Source: Candidatus Tectimicrobiota bacterium | Lineage (GTDB): Bacteria > UBA8248 > JACPRG01 | NCBI GenBank assembly: GCA_016190025.1 | Contig: JACPRG010000061.1 | Span: 1-28,458 of the forward strand | Length of the DNA: 28,458 bases | Direction: 5' to 3' | In this document: in pieces, positions 8,208 through 17,524 of the stretch | Layout of the letters: each line of letters starts with the position of its first letter | Numbering within the stretch: the stretch's first letter is position 1 | Notes under the pieces: model-generated | Seen by the model: only the letters and a program-made list of their open reading frames with translations | Told to the model about the DNA's origin: nothing | The model's database searches: none | Position numbers and translations under genes: made by a program

Positions 8208-9302
8208 TCAGAACGTGAACCGCCGCATGCGGATGTTCAAGAGCAGCCCGATGGCCAGCAAGTCGACCACCAGGGCCGAGCCGCCGTAGCTCATGAAGGG
8301 GAGGGGGAGCCCCACGATGGGAAGCAGGCCGCTCGTCATGGCGATGTTGAGGATGATGTGAAGGCTCAACAAGCCCACCACCCCGGCCGCCAACAGGGTC
8401 CCGGAGAGGTCGCGGGACCGGAAGGCGATGTTGATTCCCTGGATCACCAGGATGGCGTAGAGGGTCAAAAGCCACATGCTGCCGGCGAACCCCGCCTCCT
8501 CCGCCAGGACGGCAAAGATGAAATCGGTGTGTTGTTCGGGCAGGAAGTGCAGCTGGCTCTGGGTCCCGGCGAGCAGCCCCTTGCCCAGCAGGCCTCCCGA
8601 CCCGATGGCGATCTTCGCCTGGATGCCGTGATAGCCGGCGCCGAGGGGATCGCCCCCCTGAATGACCGTCAAGACCCGCTCCTTTTGATACCCCTTCAAG
8701 AAGAGCCAGACCACCGGGGCCGCGGCCGCCAGGGAGACCCCCAGGGCCAGGATGGTCCCCATCCGAAGACCGGCGGCGAGGATCACCACCAGGCCGACCA
8801 GGACGATGACCAGGGCCGTGCCCAGGTCCGGCTGGCGGGCCACGAGGAGGGCCGGGACCAGAATGAGGACGGTCGGGATCCCCAGGTCCCGCAGCCGCAG
8901 CAGCCCGCGGCGGTCCTCGTCCGAGAAGTGCCGGGCCAGCGCGATGACCACCGCCAGCTTGACGAACTCGGAGGGCTGCAGGCGGATGGGGCCCAGGGCG
9001 AGCCACCGCTTCGCGCCGCTGACGGTTTTCCCCAGGACGGGGACGAGGATCAGCAGCACCAGGGCGATCCCGTAGAGGAGGAAGCCGTAGCGGTGGACGA
9101 CGCGGTAGTCCGTCAGGAGCAGGAGGGCGGCCGCCAGCACGCCGACCCCCAGCCAGGAGAGCTGGCGGAGGTACAGGCCCTGAAGCTCCGCCCCCTTGGG
9201 GTAGGTGGCGCTGTGGATCATGGTGACGCCCGTCGCCGCGATGAGCAGGGTGACGGTGATGAGAACCCAGTCCAGCTGGGCGAGCGTCCGGCGGTCGATC
9301 AT
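8208..9302 (-). CDS. rodA: Rod shape-determining glycosyltransferase RodA (SEDS family)
   Basis: SEDS-family peptidoglycan polymerase that works with PBP2 in the elongasome at the inner membrane. The 364-residue product starts MIDRRTLAQLDWVLI at an ATG whose A is the last base of the mrdA stop (TGATG), so the two are coupled. About ten hydrophobic membrane segments can be seen. SEDS signatures: GAKRWLALGPIRLQPSEFVK, ARQPDLGTALVIV, PEQHTDFIFAVLAEEAGF (containing the conserved Asp of the large periplasmic loop), and SGLLPIVGLPLPFMSYGGSA near the C-terminus. RodA rather than FtsW because it follows mreBCD and PBP2. Confidence 0.96.
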   Translation of the reverse strand: MIDRRTLAQLDWVLITVTLLIAATGVTMIHSATYPKGAELQGLYLRQLSWLGVGVLAAALLLLTDYRVVHRYGFLLYGIALVLLILVPVLGKTVSGAKRWLALGPIRLQPSEFVKLAVVIALARHFSDEDRRGLLRLRDLGIPTVLILVPALLVARQPDLGTALVIVLVGLVVILAAGLRMGTILALGVSLAAAAPVVWLFLKGYQKERVLTVIQGGDPLGAGYHGIQAKIAIGSGGLLGKGLLAGTQSQLHFLPEQHTDFIFAVLAEEAGFAGSMWLLTLYAILVIQGINIAFRSRDLSGTLLAAGVVGLLSLHIILNIAMTSGLLPIVGLPLPFMSYGGSALVVDLLAIGLLLNIRMRRFTF

Positions 9303-11206
9303 CAGAAGGCGCCCTCGCGGCGCAGAGCCGACGGGCCGGCGGCCGGGGAGGCGGGGGCGCGGGCCCTCGGGGGGGCCGGGCCCTGGGAGAGCCCCAGGTG
9401 GTGGGCGATGAGATCGCGCGCCAGCGGGGCGTACCGGCTTCCTCCCACGCCCGCGTGCTCCGCCAGGACCACGACGGCGATGAGGGGCTCCTCGAAGGGG
9501 GCGAAGGCCACGAACCACGCGTGGTCCCGGGCCAGACGGGACCCCGCCTGCTGCTCCGCGGAGTCCTTGCGGTGCTTGAGCCGCACCACCTGGGCGGTGC
9601 CCGTTTTGCCCGCGGTCTCGATGCCGGGGATCTTGGCCCGGAATCCGGTCCCCCGCGGGTCGTGGACCACGCCCCGCAGGGCCTTGCGGATGATCGCCAG
9701 ATTCTCGGGGCTGACGGGGAGGCGTCCGCGGACCTCGGGCGCGAAGACCTGGCTGACCGTCCCGTCGCTTTCCTCGACGCGCCGGACCAGGAGCGGGCGA
9801 TAGAGGGTCCCGCCGTTGGCCACGGCGGAGATGAGGACGGCCATCTGAATGGGCGTCACCAGGGTGTAGCCCTGGCCGATGGCGATGGAGACCGTCTCGC
9901 CGGGATACCAGGGCTCGCCCGTGGCCTTTTTCTTCCACTCGGGGGAGGGGACAACGCCGGCCTTCTCTCCCTGGGCGACGAGGCCGGTCGGCCGGCCGAG
10001 GCCGAAGGCGGAGGCGTAGCGGGCGATGCGATCGATGCCGAGCCTGAGCCCCAGCTGGTAGAAGTAGACGTCGCAGGACTCCACCAGGGCCCGGTGCAGG
10101 TTGACGTTTCCGTGCCCCTGGGGCCGCCAGCAGCGGAAGGTCCGATTGCCGTACCTGAACGACCCGGGGCAGAAGAGCGTGTCGGCGGGGGCGATCGCTT
10201 TCTCCTCCAGCCCGGCGGCGGCCAGGACGATCTTGAAGACCGACCCCGGCGGGTATTGGCCCCGGGTGGCGCGGTCCTGCAGGAGGTCGAGGGGGTTTTG
10301 GACCAGGGCCTTCCAGTCGGCGGGGGTCATCCCGTTGGTCAGGGCGTTGGGGTCGAATCGGGGGTTGCTGGCCAGGGCGAGGATCTCGCCGTTGCGCGGG
10401 TCCATGGCGATCAGGACGCCGGGCTGATCACCCAACAGGGCCTCGGCCTTGGTCTGAAGGTCCAGGTCCAGGGTCAGCACCAGGTTCCGTCCGGGCTTGG
10501 CCGGGTGCTCGCGGATCACCTTGTTCTCCCGGCCGAAGGCGTCCACCTCCACCCACCTTTTGCCTTTGACCCCGCGCAAAAGATCCTCGAAGTCGCGCTC
10601 GATCCCCTGTTTGCCCATCAGGTCGCCGGGCCGGTAGCCCTTTTTCCTCTGGAACACGTCTTCGGTGACCTCCCCCAGGTAACCCATGAGGTGCGAGGCC
10701 AGGGCCTTCTGGGGATACTCCCGCTGCGGATCGACCTGCATCAGGATGCCGGGGAGCCTCCAGCGGTGCTCCATCACCTGCGCCACCGCCTCCCGGGGCA
10801 GGTCCCGCTGGACGATGATGGGCTTGAAGGGATTGCCGTGGCGGATCTGCGCCTGGGCCCACTCCGGGTCGAGGCGCGTCCGCCCTTGAAGCCGCCGCAG
10901 GGTGTCTGTCAGGCGGGGGACGGAGTTGGGGATCAGGGCGAGATGAAAGGCCGGCCGGTTGCCGGCCAAAAGCCGCCCCGCCCGGTCCAGGATCTTTCCC
11001 CGCAAGCCGAGAATGGTTTTCGTCGCGATCCGGTTGTTTTCGGAGCGGCGGCGGAATTCGTCCCCCTGGATGACCTGAAGGACCCAGAGCCGGATGCTCA
11101 GGGCGCCCATCAGGCACAGGACGCAGACCCCCATCACCGCGACCCGCCGGTTGATGTTTCCTGTCCCCGAAGCGAGTTGCGCCCGGCGCAGCTTGCGAAG
11201 CTTCAT
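9302..11206 (-). CDS. mrdA: Penicillin-binding protein 2 (elongasome transpeptidase)
   Basis: Class B PBP, the D,D-transpeptidase partner of RodA. The product is 634 residues from the ATG at 11206 (four-base ATGA overlap with mreD). It has a single N-terminal transmembrane helix (about 22-44), a PBP dimerization/pedestal domain and the transpeptidase domain. The active-site motifs are S322-x-x-K325 (PPGSVFKI), S377-C378-D379 (VESCDVYFYQLG) and K534-T-G (TAGKTGTAQ). GYLGEVTED and GKQGIERDFEDLLRG are typical of PBP2. The SxN motif carries SCD instead of the commoner SCN, as in other PBP2 proteins. The tail after about 605 is Pro/Ala-rich. Confidence 0.96.
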   Translation of the reverse strand: MKLRKLRRAQLASGTGNINRRVAVMGVCVLCLMGALSIRLWVLQVIQGDEFRRRSENNRIATKTILGLRGKILDRAGRLLAGNRPAFHLALIPNSVPRLTDTLRRLQGRTRLDPEWAQAQIRHGNPFKPIIVQRDLPREAVAQVMEHRWRLPGILMQVDPQREYPQKALASHLMGYLGEVTEDVFQRKKGYRPGDLMGKQGIERDFEDLLRGVKGKRWVEVDAFGRENKVIREHPAKPGRNLVLTLDLDLQTKAEALLGDQPGVLIAMDPRNGEILALASNPRFDPNALTNGMTPADWKALVQNPLDLLQDRATRGQYPPGSVFKIVLAAAGLEEKAIAPADTLFCPGSFRYGNRTFRCWRPQGHGNVNLHRALVESCDVYFYQLGLRLGIDRIARYASAFGLGRPTGLVAQGEKAGVVPSPEWKKKATGEPWYPGETVSIAIGQGYTLVTPIQMAVLISAVANGGTLYRPLLVRRVEESDGTVSQVFAPEVRGRLPVSPENLAIIRKALRGVVHDPRGTGFRAKIPGIETAGKTGTAQVVRLKHRKDSAEQQAGSRLARDHAWFVAFAPFEEPLIAVVVLAEHAGVGGSRYAPLARDLIAHHLGLSQGPAPPRARAPASPAAGPSALRREGAF

Positions 11207-11721
11207 CGCGGCTTCCCTGCGGGCGGGTTCTCCCACGCCCCTTCCACGCGCCGCAGGCCGGCGCGCACCATCCAGCTGACGACGGGGGCGATCCCCGTGT
11301 TCAGCAAAACCGCCAGACCCAGCGTCCCCAGCGCCCCCTTCCCCGCGGGCGTTCCGTACAGCAAGGCGGCCGTCCCCACGTGAATGGCGGCGTCGAACAG
11401 GGTGGCCAGGGGCACGAACAGGAGTTGTGTGACCGTCGTGAAATCCCCCAGGCTCCGCCGCAGGTGGCCCGCCAGGAAGCCGATGAGCCCTTTGGAGAGG
11501 GCGTTCTGTCCCAGGAGGCTTCCCGACAGGCCGTCCTGGAGAAGACCCAACAGCCAACCGTAACCGATCCCCGCCCTCTTCCCCCGCAGCAGCCCGAAGC
11601 TCACGACCAGGATGAGGACCAGGTCCGGCTTGGCCCCCATCAGGTCGGACACGAACTCGGCCAGGGTGGTTTGCAGGATGATGGCGACCAGGATGAGGCC
11701 GAGGTCGTAGAGGATGATCAT
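11203..11721 (-). CDS. mreD: Rod shape-determining protein MreD
   Basis: Small inner-membrane component of the elongasome that binds MreC. The 172-residue protein is very hydrophobic with about five membrane segments (IILYDLGLILVAIILQTTLA at the N-terminus; further segments around 35-60, 75-85, 98-120 and 130-155). The LxGLLQDGLSGSLLGQNALSKGL-type loop (residues from about 57; only part quoted) is the family hallmark. Its ATG overlaps the mreC stop and its stop overlaps the mrdA start, both by four bases. Sequence conservation in MreD is low, so position within the operon carries weight. Confidence 0.92.
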   Translation of the reverse strand: MIILYDLGLILVAIILQTTLAEFVSDLMGAKPDLVLILVVSFGLLRGKRAGIGYGWLLGLLQDGLSGSLLGQNALSKGLIGFLAGHLRRSLGDFTTVTQLLFVPLATLFDAAIHVGTAALLYGTPAGKGALGTLGLAVLLNTGIAPVVSWMVRAGLRRVEGAWENPPAGKPR

Positions 11722-12551
11722 GAGGGCGGACGCGGACCCACCACGACGATGACCTCCTCGAGCCGGGAGAAATCGACGGCGGGCTCCACCTCGATGGTCT
11801 GGAACATGTCCGTCCCGCTGCGGTCCACTCGCTTCACCACGCCCAGCAGGACGCCCTTCGGGTAGATCCCGCCGTAGCCGGAGGAGATGACCCGGTCGTT
11901 CACCCGGACGTCCTCCTCCCGGGGCATGTACCGCAGGTATCCGCCGCGTTGCCCGTTGGAGGAGCCCACGAACACCCCGGCCGCGCGCGTCCGCTGGATG
12001 AGGACGTCCACCGCCCCGCGGGCGTCCGTGATTAGCAGGACTTGGGCGTAGTGGGGGGTGGCCCGGATGATGTGTCCCACGATGCCTTCATGGTTGAGGA
12101 CCGGGAGGTCTTCCCGAAGCCCCGCCTGCGACCCCGCGTCCAGGGTGATGGTCTTGGACCAGTTCGTGGCGTCGCGGGCGATCACCGAGGCGGCCACGGT
12201 GTGAAAGGGCAGCTCCCGCCGGAACTCGAGCAGCCGCCGCAGCCGTTCGTACTTGAGGAGGAGCTCCTGGTGGATGGTCTCCACGGCGCGAAGCCGCTGG
12301 GCCTCCGCCCGGAGCGTCCGGTTGGCCTCCCGCAGGTCTTCCACCGAGGCCAGGTTCCAGGTCAGGTTTCGGAAGGCGGCCACGGGCCTGTGGGCCAGGG
12401 CCTGCAGCGGGCCGATGACGGCCACGACCGTCCGTTCGATGGGCGTCGTCAGGCCCTTTTTGCGCACCTGGAGGGTCATCAGGGTGAGCGAGATGAGAAC
12501 CATGCCGCCCACCAGGAGCAGGTCGCGGCGTCTTTCCCCGACGTGCCTCAT
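11718..12551 (-). CDS. mreC: Rod shape-determining protein MreC
   Basis: Bitopic membrane protein that links MreB to periplasmic PBP2. The 277-residue product has a basic N-terminus, one transmembrane helix (about 11-27), a heptad-like coiled coil (about 70-112, EDLREANRTLRAEAQRL onward) and a C-terminal beta domain. Family motifs are ARDATNWSKTITLDAGS, GIVGHI, VLLITDARGAVDV, and SSGYGGIYPKGVLLGVV. It starts 25 bases after the mreB stop and overlaps mreD by four bases. Confidence 0.96.
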   Translation of the reverse strand: MRHVGERRRDLLLVGGMVLISLTLMTLQVRKKGLTTPIERTVVAVIGPLQALAHRPVAAFRNLTWNLASVEDLREANRTLRAEAQRLRAVETIHQELLLKYERLRRLLEFRRELPFHTVAASVIARDATNWSKTITLDAGSQAGLREDLPVLNHEGIVGHIIRATPHYAQVLLITDARGAVDVLIQRTRAAGVFVGSSNGQRGGYLRYMPREEDVRVNDRVISSGYGGIYPKGVLLGVVKRVDRSGTDMFQTIEVEPAVDFSRLEEVIVVVGPRPPS

Positions 12552-12576
12552 CGAGAGGGTCTCTCCCGCCGCCCGG

Positions 12577-13608
<1,032 letters not shown>

Positions 13609-13644
13609 TCACTCCCAAGAGACCTTGGCTTCCCCAGTGCATTT

Positions 13645-13677
13645 CCGGTAATCCGTGGAAGATCCGGTCATTACCGG
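13645..13677 (-). repeat. Inverted repeat in the mreB leader
   Basis: CCGGTAAT (13645-13652) and ATTACCGG (13670-13677) are perfect 8-base inverted arms separated by 17 bases. The element lies about 30-60 bases downstream of the predicted mreB transcription start, so it could be an operator or a hairpin in the mRNA leader. No T-run follows, so it is not a normal terminator. Confidence 0.5.
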
Positions 13678-13711
13678 GAGCTCGGATCACACAGGACCCG
13701 TGTCGAGCGAT

Positions 13712-13740
13712 ATTTAACAGATTCTCTACACGTTACGCAA
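13712..13740 (-). promoter_or_regulatory. Promoter candidate for the mreB operon
   Basis: Minus strand TTGCGT (13740-13735), exactly 17 bases, then TTAAAT (13717-13712). The -35 matches three of six and the -10 four of six consensus bases; spacing is ideal and the surroundings are AT-rich. Confidence 0.4.
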
Positions 13741-13934
13741 GAGGAAAGCGTGAATTTGGTTGTCCCTTCATTCTCCGTCAGTTATGGAAAGTCTTGATTC
13801 TTCGCCGGCCTTGCCTTAATGTAGATAGCTACAACGACTTCCATTGAAATGTTCGATGTCGGGCATGCGGAAAATGTGCTGAAATGTTGTAGAAAACCAT
13901 GGCCTGAAGAATTCAGCGGGAGGGCTCACCGCCG

Positions 13935-15827
13935 ATGCTGAAATTCATGCGCAAATACGGCAGCTCTTGGTTCATCAAGATCATGCTGTCGATGATCATT
14001 GTGACCTTCGTGGGCTTTTTCGGTTGGACGGCCGTTCAGGGGCCGTTCACGCGGGATGTGGTTGCCACGATCGACGGCGAGCCCATCTCCCTCGGCGAAT
14101 ACCAGACGGCCTACCGCCAAACCTACGACCTCTATCGCAGGGTGTACAAAGACGCCTTGGACGAGGCCATGCTCAACCGCTTGCAGATCGGCCGTCAGGC
14201 GCTGGAGTCCATCGTTCGATCCCGGATTCAGGCGCACCAGGCCCGCCTGGCCGGACTCAGGGTCTCCGATGCGGAGCTGTCCCGCGACATTCAAAGCCAG
14301 CCGGCCTTTCAGCGAAACGGACGGTTCGACCGCAACCTCTACCTGGAGCTCCTCCGGCAAAACCGCATCCCGGTCTCGGCGTATGAGGCCGAACGGAGGG
14401 AAAATCTCCTGTGGCAGAAGTTGGAGGCCGTCCTGCGCGACGGCGTGAAGACGACCCAGCCGGAGCTCGAGGAGGCCTTCCGGTGGAGCCGGGAGCGCGT
14501 CAAGGTGCGCTACGTGGTCTTCCCCGCGGATCGCCTGGAGAAACAGGTCCAGGTCCAGGAGGACGCCCTGCGAGCCTTCTTCGAAAGGGAGAAGGAGCGG
14601 TTCCGCGTCCCCAAGAAGATCCGGGCGGCTTACTTTTTCGCGGACATCCAGTCCTTCGAGAGGGCTGTGAAGGTGACCGACGAGGAGGTGGCCAAGGCCT
14701 ACGAATCGAGAAGGGAGGAGTTCCGCCAGCCCGAGCGGCGCAAGGCCCGGCACATCTTGTTGAAGCTCCCGCCCGGCGCTGGCGCCGAGGAGGTCGAGAA
14801 GACGAAGGCGAAGGCGGAGGACTTGATGCGGCGGCTCCGGGAGGGGGCGGAGTTCGCCGCGCTGGCCAAGGAGTTTTCGGACGACCCGAACCGCGAGAAG
14901 GGGGGCGACCTGGGGAGCATCACCCGCGGAGAGCTGGACCCGGCCTTCGAGCGGGTGGTCTTCGAGATGAAGGCCGGCGAGCTTCGAGGACCCGTCCGGA
15001 CCGGTTTCGGTTTTCACGTCATCCGGCTGGACGGGATCGAGCCGGAAAGGGTGCGCCCCCTCCCGGAGGTGAAGGCGACCCTCGCCGACGGCCTGCGCGC
15101 CGCCCGCGCGGCGGACCAGGCCAGGAACGCCATCGAGCGGGTCTGGGATGAGGTCTCCCAGGGGAGGGCCTTCGAGAGCTTCCCCGAGACGGCCGGGATC
15201 AAGCGCGGGGTGTCCGACTTCTTCTCCGCCGACGGCAAGGAGCTTCCCCTGCCGGACCGCGAGCGGGTGGCCGCCGCCGTCTTCCGTCTCGCCAGGGGAG
15301 AGATCAGCGACCCCGTCGAGGGGGAGGGGGGTTGGTATCTCGTCCGGGTCGTGGACGAAAGGCCCGCGCGGATCCCGGATCTCAAGGAGGTCCGGAAGGA
15401 CGTCGAGAAGGAATTCATCCGTCGCCAGAGCGGGCGTTTGGCGGAGGAGCGGGCGAGGGAGTGGGTGAAGCGCTTGGACGCCGGCAGGTCCCTGGATGAG
15501 GCCGCCCAGGAGGAGGGCCTGAAGGTGATCGAGTCGCCCCTCTTCGCCCGGAATGAGCCCCTTCCCTCCCTGCGCGTCGGGCGCGATTTTTACCAGAAGG
15601 CCTTCGCCCTGAAGGCGGGGAAAGCCGACCACGCGGAGGGCGATCAAGGGGAGGCGATCTTCGTCCTCGCGGAGCGCAAAGCGGCCGATCTGCGCGAGCT
15701 GGAGAAGGACAGCGGAAAATTCCGAGAGGAATACCTTCAGAGCAAACAGCAGCTCGTCCTGGGCGGCTGGCTGAGCAATCTCCGGCAGTCGGTCGACCTG
15801 AAGATCCGCCCCGGGATGCAGATCTGA
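13935..15827 (+). CDS. ppiD: Membrane-anchored peptidyl-prolyl isomerase / foldase (PpiD/SurA-like)
   Basis: Periplasmic chaperone tethered to the inner membrane near the Sec translocon. The 630-residue protein has a short cytoplasmic N-terminus, one transmembrane helix (about 12-34), a SurA/PpiD N-terminal chaperone region starting VVATIDGEPISLGEYQTAY, a parvulin domain (about 267-367: ARHILLKLP, AKEFSDDP, GGDLGSITRGELDPAFE, VRTGFGFHVIRLDGI) and a helical C-terminal region with a second degenerate PpiC-like segment (about 410-475). GGGAGGG stands ten bases before the ATG. The length matches PpiD. It is divergent from mreB and convergent with the PPOX gene. Confidence 0.93.
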   Translation: MLKFMRKYGSSWFIKIMLSMIIVTFVGFFGWTAVQGPFTRDVVATIDGEPISLGEYQTAYRQTYDLYRRVYKDALDEAMLNRLQIGRQALESIVRSRIQAHQARLAGLRVSDAELSRDIQSQPAFQRNGRFDRNLYLELLRQNRIPVSAYEAERRENLLWQKLEAVLRDGVKTTQPELEEAFRWSRERVKVRYVVFPADRLEKQVQVQEDALRAFFEREKERFRVPKKIRAAYFFADIQSFERAVKVTDEEVAKAYESRREEFRQPERRKARHILLKLPPGAGAEEVEKTKAKAEDLMRRLREGAEFAALAKEFSDDPNREKGGDLGSITRGELDPAFERVVFEMKAGELRGPVRTGFGFHVIRLDGIEPERVRPLPEVKATLADGLRAARAADQARNAIERVWDEVSQGRAFESFPETAGIKRGVSDFFSADGKELPLPDRERVAAAVFRLARGEISDPVEGEGGWYLVRVVDERPARIPDLKEVRKDVEKEFIRRQSGRLAEERAREWVKRLDAGRSLDEAAQEEGLKVIESPLFARNEPLPSLRVGRDFYQKAFALKAGKADHAEGDQGEAIFVLAERKAADLRELEKDSGKFREEYLQSKQQLVLGGWLSNLRQSVDLKIRPGMQI

Positions 15828-15873
15828 GGCGATTTCCTGCGCCGGGGAAGCGGGCGAACTGCGGGCATAGCGT

Positions 15874-15910
15874 GGCGCGGTCTTTCGAAGGCCCGGGGAA
15901 AGACCGCGCC
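15874..15910. terminator. Long perfect hairpin between convergent genes
   Basis: GGCGCGGTCTTTC (15874-15886) pairs perfectly over 13 bases with GAAAGACCGCGCC (15898-15910), leaving an 11-base loop. It lies between the ends of ppiD (15827) and the PPOX gene (15925), so it could stop transcription from both sides. No T-tract follows on either strand, so it is either a bidirectional hairpin terminator of the GC-rich type or an mRNA 3'-end stabilizer. Confidence 0.6.
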
Positions 15911-15924
15911 GAGGGTATGGATTT

Positions 15925-16341
15925 CTACCCTTCGAGCGGCCCTTCGAGCGGGTAGACCCGCTCCACGCTCATCTCGATGACGAGGCGCCTCTCCTCCTTC
16001 ATGGCCCGGAGGTATTCGGCCGGGTCGTCCGGTTGTTTCCCGGTGATGGCCTCATAGAGCGCCAGATTCTCCCGCCCCTCCGGGTCCTCCACCAGCCGGA
16101 CCTTCCCCTCCGCGCAGAGGTAATCGCCGAAGAACTTGTCCGTGATCACGCAGAGCGACGCCCGGGGGTCCCGCCGGAGGAGTCTCGTCTTGACCCGGTC
16201 CCACGTGGAGGAGATCCGCACCTTCCCGTCCGTCAGGGCGTAGACGACCGGCGACTGGTGCGGCCTGCCGTCCTTGCGGAGGGCGCAAAAGACGCCCCTG
16301 CGGTTTTCGGCCAGAAATCTCAGGGCTGCGTCGCGGTCCAT
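15925..16341 (-). CDS. PPOX-class flavin/F420-binding protein (pyridoxamine 5'-phosphate oxidase family)
   Basis: A 138-residue split beta-barrel protein of the PPOX superfamily, like the Rv1155-type F420-dependent oxidoreductases. Recognisable parts are the N-terminal helix, FCALRKDGRPHQSPVVYALTDGKVRI (residues 18 on; quoted in part), the VKTRLLRRDPRASLCVI segment after a strand, and YLCAEGKVRLVEDPEG. These enzymes bind FMN or F420 and reduce small substrates; the substrate cannot be read from the sequence. ACAGGAG lies five bases before the ATG. The last eight codons are an exact duplication, giving a PLEGPLEG tail. It lies 78 bases downstream of thiD and may be co-transcribed with it. Confidence 0.85.
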   Translation of the reverse strand: MDRDAALRFLAENRRGVFCALRKDGRPHQSPVVYALTDGKVRISSTWDRVKTRLLRRDPRASLCVITDKFFGDYLCAEGKVRLVEDPEGRENLALYEAITGKQPDDPAEYLRAMKEERRLVIEMSVERVYPLEGPLEG

Positions 16342-16419
16342 GGGGTCTCCTGTCCGCGCGGGCCATGGTCGCGGGGGTTCGGGGCGAGGCTTTCGAGGGC
16401 ACCTCGGTTCTTTTCTGGA

Positions 16420-17223
16420 TCAGCCTCCCTTGCCCAGCCGGCACATGTGATTCAGCGGGCCGTGGCCCGCCCCGAGGCCCTGGGGCGCGTCCCGGATCGC
16501 CTCGGTGATGAACTCCTTGGCCTGCCGGACGGCCTCCGGGAGGGCGTGGCCCTTGGCCAGGTTCGCCGCGATGGCGGCCGAGAGCGTGCAGCCCGTGCCG
16601 TGGGTGTTCTTCGAATCGATCCGCGGGGCGCGAAACTCCGTGAAGCCCGATCCGTCGTACAGGATGTCCAGGGCCTCGCCCCGGAGGTGTCCGCCCTTGA
16701 CCAGGACCGCGCCACATCCGAAGTCCCGCATCCGCCTGGCGGCCTCCCGCATCGCCCCCGGGTCGCGGACGGACATCCCAGAGAGGACTTCCGCCTCCCC
16801 CAGGTTGGGCGTGATGACCTCCGCCAGGGGCAGGACGCACCGGATCAGGGCTTCCTGCGCCCCCTGCGCCAGGAGGCGGTCCCCCGACTTGGCCACCATG
16901 ACGGGGTCCACCACCAGGGGGTGGACCCCGTGCTCCTTGACCTTCGCGGCCACGACCTCGATGAGGGCCGCGTCGGCCAGCATGCCGGTCTTGGCGGCGC
17001 CGATGGGCAGGTCCGAGCAGACGGAATCGAATTGCTGCGCCACGAACTCGGGCGGGACGGGGTGGACGCCCTGAACCCCCACCGTGTTCTGGGCGGTGAG
17101 GGCCGTCAGGACGGAGGCGCCGTAGACACCCAGGACGGTGAAGGTCTTCAGGTCGGCCTGGATTCCGGCGCCGCCGCCCGAGTCCGAGCCGGCGATGGTG
17201 AGCGCGGTGGGGAAGGAGGACAC
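16420..17223 (-). CDS. thiD: Hydroxymethylpyrimidine/phosphomethylpyrimidine kinase ThiD
   Basis: Ribokinase-fold kinase that phosphorylates HMP and HMP-P in thiamine pyrimidine synthesis. I chose the GTG at 17223, preceded by GGAGAG nine bases upstream, giving 267 residues (usual size). Motifs: [20 protein letters not shown] at the N-terminus (substrate pocket), [37 protein letters not shown], and the anion hole/catalytic [17 protein letters not shown]. The frame is open further upstream but the added residues are not ThiD-like. No TPP riboswitch is visible in the leader, although a TATATATT -10-like element lies at about 17320-17327. Confidence 0.95.
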   Translation of the reverse strand: MSSFPTALTIAGSDSGGGAGIQADLKTFTVLGVYGASVLTALTAQNTVGVQGVHPVPPEFVAQQFDSVCSDLPIGAAKTGMLADAALIEVVAAKVKEHGVHPLVVDPVMVAKSGDRLLAQGAQEALIRCVLPLAEVITPNLGEAEVLSGMSVRDPGAMREAARRMRDFGCGAVLVKGGHLRGEALDILYDGSGFTEFRAPRIDSKNTHGTGCTLSAAIAANLAKGHALPEAVRQAKEFITEAIRDAPQGLGAGHGPLNHMCRLGKGG

Positions 17224-17524
17224 GGCGTCTCTCTCTCCGGCCTGTCGGCCAGGAGCCGGAAAACGTGTTGGAATTCGGACGTCGGGGCGGGCGCGCCAAG
17301 GGCGCACCCTCTCCCCTCCAATATATACCCGTCCGGGGCGCGGATCGGAGGGGCGCGAAAATCGCCCTGGGGCCGCCGGGGAGATCCGGTTGATTCCTGA
17401 CGCCAATCGATTAATATAGACGAAGCAGGGTTGGAAAGCCTCTTCCCCCAGGAAAGCGCTTGCGATCGATCCGGGGCTTGAAAGCCGGCCTCGATGTGCC
17501 GTTTAGAGAGGAGCCTGGACGCGG
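17224..17524. promoter_or_regulatory. Divergent thiD/thrC intergenic region
   Basis: No gene is visible in these 301 bases. They hold a candidate thrC promoter (17390-17417), a TATATATT stretch facing thiD near 17320, and a small stem GGGCG...CGCCC (17351-17367). I looked for the conserved segments of a TPP riboswitch and did not find them. Confidence 0.4.
17390..17417 (+). promoter_or_regulatory. Promoter candidate for the thrC cluster
   Basis: TTGATT (17390-17395), 16 bases, TAATAT (17412-17417); four of six consensus matches in each box, about 110 bases before the thrC start, in an AT-richer patch. Confidence 0.4.

Noticed and set aside
9398..11383. 661-codon plus-strand frame opposite mrdA
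   Set aside because: Antisense shadow of PBP2, which has all three active-site motifs.
13926..15647. 573-codon minus-strand frame opposite ppiD
   Set aside because: Composition is that of a shadow frame; ppiD on the other strand has a ribosome binding site, membrane anchor and parvulin domain.
17224..17420. Possible TPP riboswitch upstream of thiD
   Set aside because: None of the conserved THI-box segments can be found on the minus strand.
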